The notes beneath the pieces were generated by a model. It was not told the origin of the DNA. It worked only from the letters and a program-made list of their open reading frames with translations, and did not search any database. A program made the translations under genes and the position numbers. 10,061 bases of DNA from Planctomycetota bacterium. GTDB lineage: Bacteria > Planctomycetota > Planctomycetia > Pirellulales > S012-138. Positions 1 through 5,967 of this stretch are shown in pieces. The stretch is from assembly GCA_026982835.1 (NCBI GenBank), contig JALSGI010000766.1, positions 1 through 10,061 on the forward strand, read 5' to 3'. The stretch's first letter is position 1, and each line of letters begins with the position of its first letter.

Positions 1-1
1 C

Positions 2-1528
2 CACACCCCCCGGCCCAAGACCGCCGACCACGAGGCCGAGCTGCTCGACGTGCTGGAGGAAGAAACTCTGGAGCCCGAGCTGGACGAACTGGAGGAAGAA
101 GGTCTGGAGGAGCTGGACGTGGAGCCTGGCGGCACGGGCTTGCGTTCCCCCACCGACGATCCGGTGCGCGTGTATCTGATGCAGATGGGCCAGATTCCCC
201 TGCTGAGCCGCCAGGAGGAAATCGAAGCGGCCAAACAGATCGAACGCACCCGCACGCTGTTCCGCTACGGCATGATGACCAGCGCCTGGATTCTCCGCGG
301 CGCGGTGCACATGCTGCGGCAGGTTCACGAGGGCAAACTTCGCCTGGATCGCACGGTGGATGTGTCGGTCACCGATCTGAAGCTCAAACGCAAAATCTCC
401 AACTGCCTGCCGGCCCACCTGGCCACGCTGGAAAAAATCCTGCGGAGCAATCGCCGCGATTTCCGCCGGGCCATGCGGCGCAGCACGCCCAAGCCCCTGC
501 GACGCCGGTTGCTGAAGCGGGTGGCGCGGCGCAAGCGTCGGGCCATCCGGCTGGTGGAGGAGCTGGGCCTGCGCACCCAGCGGCTGTTCCCCCTGCTGGA
601 AGACCTGCAAAAGGTCAAGCAGCGCGTCCTGGAGCTGCGCGAGCAAATGGCCCGGCTGAACAAACGCCAGGCCGAGTACGCCCAACTGCGACGCGAGCTG
701 GTGCGGCTGCTGGTGCTGGTGGAAGATACGCCCGAGGGGCTGCGCCGCCGCGTGGAAAAGACGCTCCGCTGGCAGGAAGCCTACGATGCGGCCAAGCGGG
801 TGCTTTCGGCCGGCAACCTGCGGCTAGTGGTCTCCATCGCCAAGCGCTACCGCAACCGGGGACTGAGCTTCCTGGACCTGATCCAGGAAGGGAATACCGG
901 CTTGATGCGGGCGGTGGACAAGTTCGAGTATGCCCGCGGCTACAAGTTCTCCACCTACGCCACGTGGTGGATTCGCCAGGCCATTACGCGGGCCATCGCC
1001 GACCAGAGCCGCACCATCCGGCTGCCGGTGCACATGCTGGATACGATGAGCCGGGTGCGGGCCGTGCACCGGCAGTTGTTGCAGGAGTTGGGCCGCGAGC
1101 CCACGCTGGAAGAAATCGCCCAGGCGGCCGAGCTGCCGCTGGAAGAGGCCCGCTGTGTGTTCAAAATGACCCGTCAGCCGGTCTCCCTGGATCAGCCCGT
1201 GGGAGACCAGGAAGACGCCTACTTCGGCGAGTTCCTGGAAGACTACCGCGAGGACGACCCGCTGCGGGACATGACCTACCAGACGCTGCGGGAGCGGATC
1301 GAAGACGCCCTGCACACGCTCTCCTACCGGGAGCGGGAGATCATCCGCCTCCGCTTCGGCCTGGCCGACGGCTACAGCTACACGCTTGAAGAAGTGGGCA
1401 AGATCTTCTCGGTGACCCGGGAGCGCGTGCGGCAGATCGAGGCCAAGGCGGTCAAGAAGCTGCAACACCCCACCCGGGCCGCCCGGCTCAGCTCGTTTGT
1501 CAACCAACTGCCCAGCCAGCAAGGCTAG
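2..1528 (+). CDS. rpoD: RNA polymerase sigma-70 factor, RpoD/SigA type (5' partial)
   Basis: This is a promoter-recognition subunit of RNA polymerase. The frame is open to the left edge, so the true start is probably outside the window; a GTG at 50 is the first internal start candidate. Numbering from that GTG: an acidic N-terminal segment (1-30), region 1.2 (about 36-68, DDPVRVYLMQMGQIPLLSRQ), a long Arg/Lys-rich, probably helical insertion (about 70-240), region 2 (255-330, with NLRLVVSIAKRY, GLSFLDLIQEGNTGLMRAVD and YKFSTYATWWIRQAI), region 3 (331-385) and region 4 (412-476, ending FSVTRERVRQIEAKA). Intact 2.3/2.4 and 4.2 motifs indicate a functional group 1/2 sigma factor recognising -35/-10 promoters. 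Planctomycetes often carry several such factors, so this may be a paralogue and not the sole essential RpoD. It converges on the sulfatase gene with 9 nt between stops. Confidence 0.93.
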   Translation, partial: HTPRPKTADHEAELLDVLEEETLEPELDELEEEGLEELDVEPGGTGLRSPTDDPVRVYLMQMGQIPLLSRQEEIEAAKQIERTRTLFRYGMMTSAWILRGAVHMLRQVHEGKLRLDRTVDVSVTDLKLKRKISNCLPAHLATLEKILRSNRRDFRRAMRRSTPKPLRRRLLKRVARRKRRAIRLVEELGLRTQRLFPLLEDLQKVKQRVLELREQMARLNKRQAEYAQLRRELVRLLVLVEDTPEGLRRRVEKTLRWQEAYDAAKRVLSAGNLRLVVSIAKRYRNRGLSFLDLIQEGNTGLMRAVDKFEYARGYKFSTYATWWIRQAITRAIADQSRTIRLPVHMLDTMSRVRAVHRQLLQELGREPTLEEIAQAAELPLEEARCVFKMTRQPVSLDQPVGDQEDAYFGEFLEDYREDDPLRDMTYQTLRERIEDALHTLSYREREIIRLRFGLADGYSYTLEEVGKIFSVTRERVRQIEAKAVKKLQHPTRAARLSSFVNQLPSQQG

Positions 1529-1537
1529 ACCAAGCGG

Positions 1538-3169
1538 CTATTTTTTCTTCTTCGGGCCCGGCAGCGGAGCGCGCCGTCGGGCCTGGGGGTTTTCCGGGTT
1601 GATCTGGATGTCGCTGGGATTGACCCAACCGGCCCGCACGTCCTCCCCTCGTAAAAACCGCTCGTAGAAGAACCTTCCCCGGGGGTTGGCGTGCGGGTAG
1701 CGGTCAAACACCTCGCCGCGGCCGAACATCCGCGGATCGCCCTGGCGGCGTAGCTTTGTCTCCATCTCGGAGCGGAGCTTCCGCACCAGCTCGCGATGTT
1801 CCGGTTTGTCGGCCAGGTTGTGCAGGCAGTCGGGGTCTTCCTGCACGTTGTAAAGCTCCACCGGCGGGCGTTTGCCGAAGCAAAGCTCCCAGAGGTGGTG
1901 GCCCTTTTTCGTATCGCGCAGATTGAGCACCACGGTTTTGGTGGGGCTGCCGTCGCAGTTCAGGTAGCCGGTCTCGGGGTTGCCTACCGGCCACCGCGAC
2001 GGCTCGTAGTTGACAAGCAGCAGCCAGGGGCCGCGGCGGATGCCCCGCACCGGGTAGCCCTGATCGTGCGGGCGCCCCAGGTCGTGCCGCTCCTTGCCCA
2101 ACAACAGGTGGTCGCGTGCCGGGTCGATTTGCCCTTGTCGGTCCGATTTCAACAGCGGCAACAAGCTGCGGCCGACCATGGGGGCCATGCCGCTTTCTTG
2201 CCAGGAGATGCCGGCCAGCTCCAGGATGGTGGGGGCCAGGTCGGTAAAGTCCACAAAGTCGCTCACCTTGCGGCCCGGGTGCTTGATCCCCGCCGGCCAC
2301 ATCACCGCCAGCGGCACGTGGATGCCGTCCTCGTAGCATTGGCCCTTGACCCGGGGAAACGGCATCCCGTGGTCCGAAGTGACGATCACCACCGTGTTGT
2401 CCAGCAGCCCGCGACGCTCCAGCTCTGCAAGCATCCGGCCCAGGTGGCGGTCGAAGTGCTCCACTTCCACGGCGTAGTCGAGCATGTCGTTGCGCACGGT
2501 GGGCACATCGGGCCAGTAGCCGGGCACGCGGCGAATCTGCTCGGGGCGTTTGCCGGCCCGGCGGCCGGAGCCGGACTCGTAACGGCGGTGCGGCTCGTAG
2601 CCGCCGTACCAGAAACACCAAGGGCGCCCTTGGGGGAGCGAGTCGAGAAAATCGCGGAAATTGGCCGCGTAGTCGATGCGGCTGATTCCCTTGGCCGGGG
2701 GCGGGGCAAAACGCTTGTGGAACCGCTTGCCGGTCATGGCCCGGGGCTTGCCGTCGGCCGTTTTGGCCACGCCGGGACCCCAGCCCTTGCCGGTGTAGCC
2801 CACCGCGTAGCCGTGTTCGGCCAGCACTTCGCTCCACAGCTTGAACTTGGCCGGAAAGTAAGGCCAGTGGTTGGCCGCCGCTTCCAGCTGCCAGCTGTGA
2901 CGGCCGGTGAGGATGATGCTGCGGGCAGGAGCGCACTTGGGATTGGGCGTATAGGCCCGAGTGAACAGCACCCCTTGCTCCACCACGCGATCAAACGCCG
3001 GAGTCTGCACCCACGAGCAGCCCAGGCAGCTGGCGTGCCCGTAGGACCAGTCATCGGCGATGGCAAACAGGATGTTGGGGCGCCGGGCCGGCTCCTCGGC
3101 GGGGGAGGTTGCTCTGGCTGGGCCAAGCAGCATCACTAGGGCCAAAAGCCAAGTGGCACGTTGCATCAT
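1538..3169 (-). CDS. Secreted Cys-type sulfatase, heparan N-sulfatase (SGSH)-like
   Basis: Predicted exported sulfate-ester or N-sulfate hydrolase of 543 residues. The ATG at 3169 was chosen because GAGGAG lies 5 nt upstream and a signal peptide follows at once (MMQRATW, hydrophobic core 8-17, ARA at 18-20). A longer version from a TTG at 3190 is less likely. Mature motifs: metal-binding ADD at 38-40; CAPAR at 79-83, whose Cys79 would become formylglycine; GYTGKGWG at 124-131; SDHGMPFP at 265-272, supplying further metal ligands; VELYNVQEDPDCLHNLA at 437-453, usual near the end of sulfatases. The DHGMPF and DNTVVIVTSD pattern resembles sulfoglucosamine sulfohydrolases, so a sulfated glycan substrate is inferred. 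The residue before Cys79 is Lys, unusual for the family signature. The C-terminus ends in a basic tail, PKKKK. No maturation enzyme is nearby. Family assignment is secure; substrate is not. Confidence 0.92.
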   Translation of the reverse strand: MMQRATWLLALVMLLGPARATSPAEEPARRPNILFAIADDWSYGHASCLGCSWVQTPAFDRVVEQGVLFTRAYTPNPKCAPARSIILTGRHSWQLEAAANHWPYFPAKFKLWSEVLAEHGYAVGYTGKGWGPGVAKTADGKPRAMTGKRFHKRFAPPPAKGISRIDYAANFRDFLDSLPQGRPWCFWYGGYEPHRRYESGSGRRAGKRPEQIRRVPGYWPDVPTVRNDMLDYAVEVEHFDRHLGRMLAELERRGLLDNTVVIVTSDHGMPFPRVKGQCYEDGIHVPLAVMWPAGIKHPGRKVSDFVDFTDLAPTILELAGISWQESGMAPMVGRSLLPLLKSDRQGQIDPARDHLLLGKERHDLGRPHDQGYPVRGIRRGPWLLLVNYEPSRWPVGNPETGYLNCDGSPTKTVVLNLRDTKKGHHLWELCFGKRPPVELYNVQEDPDCLHNLADKPEHRELVRKLRSEMETKLRRQGDPRMFGRGEVFDRYPHANPRGRFFYERFLRGEDVRAGWVNPSDIQINPENPQARRRAPLPGPKKKK

Positions 3170-3174
3170 GGGTT

Positions 3175-3180
3175 CTCCTC
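3175..3180 (-). promoter_or_regulatory. Shine-Dalgarno site of the sulfatase gene
   Basis: On the minus strand GAGGAG sits 5 nt before the ATG at 3169 (8 nt before the adjacent ATG at 3166). It decides the start in favour of the ATG pair over the upstream TTG at 3190, which has no comparable site. Confidence 0.6.
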
Positions 3181-3428
3181 GACCGAACAAGGCGTGGACT
3201 CGATCCTTCGGGGTGGTAACAAAAACAGCAGCCGGCCGGGGGGGAAGACCAGCCCTTGTTCTTGCTCTGGAGCGGAAGCTCCCAATAGCTGCGGCCCTGC
3301 CGCCTCCGGGAGCTTCCGCTCCCGGCTCGCCGTTCTCCGCCGGCTGAAGCCAGGTACGTGTTGGCCAGCTGGCACATCACTTGGTTTGGCGCTTCCATGC
3401 CAGGAGAGAATAAGCGTTTTTTCTTGCA

Positions 3429-3517
3429 AGTGGCGAGCCGCCGACTTCAGTCGGCGGAGAAAATCGACACGCGTTTTTTCTTGGCTCTCCCCGGACTGAA
3501 GTCCGGGGCTCGCCACT
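3429..3517. repeat. Head-to-head palindrome pair (BIME-like), composite 1
   Basis: Two perfect 20-nt palindromes, CCGCCGACTTCAGTCGGCGG (3438-3457) and CCCCGGACTGAAGTCCGGGG (3489-3508), are enclosed by a perfect 9-bp inverted repeat, AGTGGCGAG (3429-3437) and CTCGCCACT (3509-3517). A 31-nt linker contains a T6 run (3474-3479). Single-stranded RNA or DNA could form an outer stem with two inner hairpins. A near-copy lies at 5661-5744. Confidence 0.8.
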
Positions 3518-3595
3518 GGTGCTTCCGCACCGGGCAGGAAAAAGCGTGTTTTGTGGAAAACAACGTACCTGGTGGACTTGCTTTAATTCTTGCAA

Positions 3596-3684
3596 CGGCG
3601 AGCCGCCGGCGTAAGCCGGCGGTTGGCCAGCGTAGCATTGGCCACAAACGGTAGCAACCGCGTGCTCACGCACGCGGCTCGCCG
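3596..3684. repeat. Head-to-head palindrome pair (BIME-like), composite 2
   Basis: Palindromes CCGCCGGCGTAAGCCGGCGG (3603-3622) and CCGCGTGCTCACGCACGCGG (3658-3677) are enclosed by the 7-bp inverted repeat CGGCGAG (3596-3602) and CTCGCCG (3678-3684). The layout is the same as composite 1 but the stem sequences differ. A 12-mer, aattcttgcaac, precedes it (3585-3596) and also precedes the 5661 composite. Confidence 0.75.
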
Positions 3685-3887
3685 GATAAAAATCAACTCT
3701 TTTGCTCTGGGGGCGCTTCGTCTTGTGCTGGCACGCTAAACACGCACTTAGCCCGGGGAGAGCCGAATAAGCGCATTGCGTTATTTTTCTCCGCGGGCTT
3801 ACGCCGGCGGCTCGCCAAGCATCCACGCCCTCCCCGAGCTGAAGCTCGGGGCTTGCCCGGTGCGGAAGCACCTGACGCAAGCCGCAA

Positions 3888-3950
3888 GCCAGCGCAACAC
3901 CAGCTTACGCTCCGCCCCTGCCGGACGCAAACCAAGGAACTTGCGCTGGC
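3888..3950 (-). repeat. 10-bp inverted repeat just downstream of ribBA
   Basis: GCCAGCGCAA (3888-3897) and TTGCGCTGGC (3941-3950) are perfect inverted repeats separated by 43 nt, starting 4 nt beyond the ribBA stop. The loop contains a weaker inner GGAGC-GTAA-GCTGG palindrome. It could be a 3'-end structure of the ribBA transcript, but no U-run follows, so it is not called a Rho-independent terminator. Confidence 0.45.
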
Positions 3951-3954
3951 TCTG

Positions 3955-5175
3955 TCAATCCAGATTGGCCGGCAGGCGATGGCCCAGCTTATCGCGCTTG
4001 GTGGCCAGGTACTGCACGCGGAACTGGTTGCTGGGGGCGATGATCGGCACCTGATCGACCACCGTCAGATCGTAGCCGCCGTAGATGAAGGCATCGGTCT
4101 TTTTGGGGTTGTTGGTCAGCAGCCGCACCCGCGACAGGCCCAGGTCCTTAAGAATCTGAATCCCGATCCCGTAATCGCGCATGTCGGCCCGGTGGCCCAA
4201 GGCGAGGTTGGCTTCCACCGTGTCCAGCCCGTTGTCCTGAAGCTGGTAGGCCTTGATCTTCTCCACCAGCCCGATCCCCCGGCCCTCCTGCGGCAGATAG
4301 ACCAGCACGCCGGCCCCTTCCTGGCTGATCTGGGCCAGGGCCATGTGCAACTGGTCGCCGCAGTCGCAGCGCAGCGAGTCGATCAAATCGCCGGTGAAGC
4401 AGGAGGAGTGCAGCCGCACCAGCGGAGCGTCCACCTCGCTCAAGGTGCCGAAGACCAGCGCCAAGGGGTTCTGGTTCTCGTACTGCACCTGATAGACGAT
4501 GATCCGCCCCATCCCGTAACGCGTGGGCAGTTGGGCTTCGGCCAGGCGGTGCACCAGCTTTTCCCGCACGCGGCGGTAGCGGATCAGTTGCTCGATGGAG
4601 ATGATGGGCAAGTTGTGCTTTTGGGCCAGCTGGAACAGGTACTCCCGGTCGGCCCGATTGCCGCTGGAGTCCAGGATTTCGCAGAGCACCCCGGCAGGCT
4701 TGAGTCCGGCCATGCGGGCAAGATCCACGGCCGCCTCGGTGTGTCCGGCTCGCCGCAGCACGCCGCCTTCTTTGGCCACGATGGGGAACAGGTGGCCGGG
4801 GCGTACGAAGTCCGAAGGCTTGCTACCCGGATCGAGAATGGCCTTGATCGTGCGGGTGCGCTCCGGCACGGTGATGCCAGTCTTGGCCGTGCGGTGGTCC
4901 ACCGGCACGGTGAAGCTGGTGCGCAAGGGGGCGGTGTTGGTCTGCACCATGGGGGCCAGTTCCAGCCGGGCGGCCACGTCCGGCAGGATCGACATGCACA
5001 ACTGCCCCCGGCCGCTGAGCATGAAGTTGAGCGTCTCGCAGGTGATCTTCTCGGCCGCGCAGACAAAATCCCCTTCGTTCTCCCGGTCCTCGGCATCGAC
5101 CACGATCACCACGCGGCCCTGGCCGATGGCCTCCACGGCTTGCTCGACGGTGGAAAAACGCGTTTCGGGAGACAT
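3955..5175 (-). CDS. ribBA: Bifunctional 3,4-dihydroxy-2-butanone-4-phosphate synthase / GTP cyclohydrolase II
   Basis: Cytosolic enzyme supplying both precursors of riboflavin: the N-terminal half converts ribulose 5-phosphate to dihydroxybutanone phosphate, the C-terminal half opens GTP. 406 residues, the usual RibBA length. RibB domain about 8-203: EDRENEGD (29-36), SGRGQLC (54-60), FTVPVDHRTAKTGIT, RPGHLFPIVAKEGGVLRRAGHTEAAVDL (125-152) and CEI (165-167). RibA domain about 208-400: zinc ligands Cys259, Cys270 and Cys272 in the C-x10-C-x-C motif, QEGRGIGL (296-303), AYQLQDNGLDTVEANLALG, and TNNPKK (354-359). The ATG at 5175 was chosen because family homology begins a few residues later; the frame stays open to an ATG at 5379 with a GGAG upstream, but the added 68 residues look non-coding. 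No FMN riboswitch motif is seen upstream. Palindrome arrays lie on both sides. Confidence 0.96.
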   Translation of the reverse strand: MSPETRFSTVEQAVEAIGQGRVVIVVDAEDRENEGDFVCAAEKITCETLNFMLSGRGQLCMSILPDVAARLELAPMVQTNTAPLRTSFTVPVDHRTAKTGITVPERTRTIKAILDPGSKPSDFVRPGHLFPIVAKEGGVLRRAGHTEAAVDLARMAGLKPAGVLCEILDSSGNRADREYLFQLAQKHNLPIISIEQLIRYRRVREKLVHRLAEAQLPTRYGMGRIIVYQVQYENQNPLALVFGTLSEVDAPLVRLHSSCFTGDLIDSLRCDCGDQLHMALAQISQEGAGVLVYLPQEGRGIGLVEKIKAYQLQDNGLDTVEANLALGHRADMRDYGIGIQILKDLGLSRVRLLTNNPKKTDAFIYGGYDLTVVDQVPIIAPSNQFRVQYLATKRDKLGHRLPANLD

Positions 5176-5223
5176 GGGCACCACAGGGGCAAAAGGCGGC
5201 AGGAAGGCAGTTGGCCGCAATCC

Positions 5224-5229
5224 ATTATA
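5224..5229 (-). promoter_or_regulatory. Possible -10 element upstream of ribBA
   Basis: The minus strand reads GGGGCTATAATGG, containing a perfect TATAAT about 50 nt upstream of the ATG at 5175. Transcription would begin around 5217, giving a leader of roughly 40 nt. This supports the short start. The hexamer 17 nt upstream, CGCCTG, is a poor -35, so the call is tentative. Confidence 0.35.
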
Positions 5230-5410
5230 GCCCCGGCAGCCATCCTCAGGCGAGAGGGGCAATGGCGTGTCGAAGGAGCTTGGGGCTTCGCGCTGCAGAA
5301 GGGGACGTAGCCCCGGCATCCGGTCCCCAGGGCCGACGTCGCCGGCCTTCGCCCAGATTTCAGTGAGGGAGGTCCTCATAAACTACTCCAGCAGCCACAT
5401 CGCAGCTGAA

Positions 5411-5863
5411 GGCGAGCCGCCAGCTTTAGCAGGAGGACGGCGCCAAGCCGTCGGCCACTGGGAGCTTCCGCTCCAGGCAGGCATGATGTTCAGCACCAAT
5501 ACACCGCCGGCGAGCCGGGAGCGTCAGCTCCAGGAGGAGAACGGCGCGTGTAGTCTTGGATATTGAACACAGAGCTCCGCACGTCAGTGCGGGGAGAGAC
5601 AGCATCGGCTTGCGCTGGAGCTTCCGCTCCGAAGTGAGAACAAACGCCAATTCTTGCAACCGGCGAGCCGCCGACTTCAGTCGGCGGAGAAGATCGACGT
5701 GCGTTTTTTCTTGGCTCTCCCCGGACTGAAGCCCGGGCTCGCCGAGTCACAATAAGCGCCGACTCGAACACCAACCGGCCAGCCGCGCACCGTCAGCCGA
5801 CGGTTGCTCCGAATAAAACAACCACCGACACGGTTCCAAACAACCGCGTGCTGACGCCCGCGG
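5411..5863. repeat. Palindrome array 2 between ribBA and thrC
   Basis: The gap 5176-5967 holds the ribBA leader (5176-5379) and then an array with no credible gene. Elements: decayed palindrome 5417-5436 after GGCGAGCC; GACGGC/GCCGTC at 5436-5452; GGAGCTTCCGCTCC at 5461-5474; GGAGC-GTCA-GCTCC at 5518-5531 after GGCGAGCC; CCGCAC-GTCA-GTGCGG around 5575-5594; GGAGCTTCCGCTCC at 5617-5630; composite 5661-5744; ACCGTC-AGCC-GACGGT at 5789-5804; CCGCGTGC/GCCCGCGG (one mismatch) at 5844-5863. The first and fourth elements are both followed by a related tail (aggagga...cggcgc), suggesting local duplication. I see nothing in 5864-5967 beyond the end of the long repeat. Confidence 0.82.
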
Positions 5864-5931
5864 CTGGCCGGGCGAGCATCTGCCTGCTTTTGATCTGAAA
5901 ACGTTCCGTCTCGTCCCGGCACGCGAAACAC
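5620..5931. repeat. Long diverged direct repeat, copy B
   Basis: Same orientation and element order as 3391-3743, with anchors gcttcc (5620), gagaacaaacg (5636), ttcttgcaa (5651), composite 5661-5744, a palindrome ending CGGTTG (5800-5805), CCGCGTGCT (5844) and GGCACGC-g-AAACAC (5918-5931). It is about 40 bp shorter than copy A. It ends 36 bp from the thrC stop. Confidence 0.7.
5661..5744. repeat. Head-to-head palindrome pair, near-copy of composite 1
   Basis: CGGCGAG (5661-5667) and CTCGCCG (5738-5744) enclose CCGCCGACTTCAGTCGGCGG (5668-5687), identical to 3438-3457, and a slightly decayed second palindrome (5719-5737: one base lost and one A-C mismatch relative to 3489-3508). The linker, including its T6 run, is nearly identical to that of composite 1. 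The outermost stem pair is C-G here and T-A in composite 1. Confidence 0.8.
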
Positions 5932-5967
5932 CTACGCAAGCGAAGAGCGAACCCCGTTCAACCTCCC

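Larger units (their letters stand above)
3391..3743. repeat. Long diverged direct repeat, copy A
   Basis: This block matches 5620-5931 in the same orientation and order. Shared anchors are gcttcc, gagaa-n-aa-n-cg, ttcttgcaa, the near-identical 3432-3514 composite, a palindrome ending CGGTTG, the CCGCGTGCT palindrome at 3658 and the tail GGCACGC-n-AAACAC. Identity looks highest in the 85-bp composite and lower elsewhere, with indels. The two copies flank ribBA. Confidence 0.7.
3269..3872. repeat. Palindrome array 1 between the sulfatase and ribBA
   Basis: The 785-bp gap 3170-3954 contains no convincing gene; 3170-3268 shows only the sulfatase ribosome binding site, and the rest is an array of short GC-rich palindromes. 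In order: 3269-3282 (GGAGC/GCTCC, GGAA loop), 3307-3324 (CGGGAGC/GCTCCCG, TTCC loop) followed by GGCTCGCC, 3438-3457, 3489-3508, 3518-3531 (GGTGC/GCACC), 3603-3622, 3658-3677, 3791-3810 (one mismatch), 3832-3851 and 3859-3872 (GGTGC/GCACC). The 8-mer GGCGAGCC or its complement occurs at 3324, 3432, 3507, 3597, 3676 and 3809, each abutting or overlapping a palindrome. The organisation is REP/BIME-like; function is unknown. Confidence 0.85.

Noticed and set aside
1512..1550. Possible Rho-independent terminator after the sigma gene (T6 run at 1540-1545)
   Set aside because: The only stems I find are 4 bp (AGCC/GGCT) and poorly placed; the T-run is also explained by the lysine codons ending the sulfatase gene.
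1796..3139. Long open frame on the plus strand opposite the sulfatase
   Set aside because: It mirrors the sulfatase gene in GC-rich sequence; no domain or signal peptide is recognisable, while the minus-strand frame has full sulfatase motifs.
3269..3872. CRISPR array
   Set aside because: The palindromes are unevenly spaced, occur in both orientations, vary in stem sequence and lack constant repeat length with unique spacers; no cas gene is nearby.
3377..3880. 167-codon open frame on the minus strand across palindrome array 1
   Set aside because: Its codons are translated palindromes. A similar peptide string (RGEPRKNA...SPPTEVGGSP) appears in array 2 only because the DNA repeat is duplicated. 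No start signal or domain.
3853..5310. 485-codon open frame on the plus strand opposite ribBA
   Set aside because: Antisense shadow of ribBA; His/Gln/Gly-rich composition with no family resemblance.
5176..5400. FMN riboswitch upstream of ribBA
   Set aside because: The leader lacks the conserved RFN blocks on either strand.
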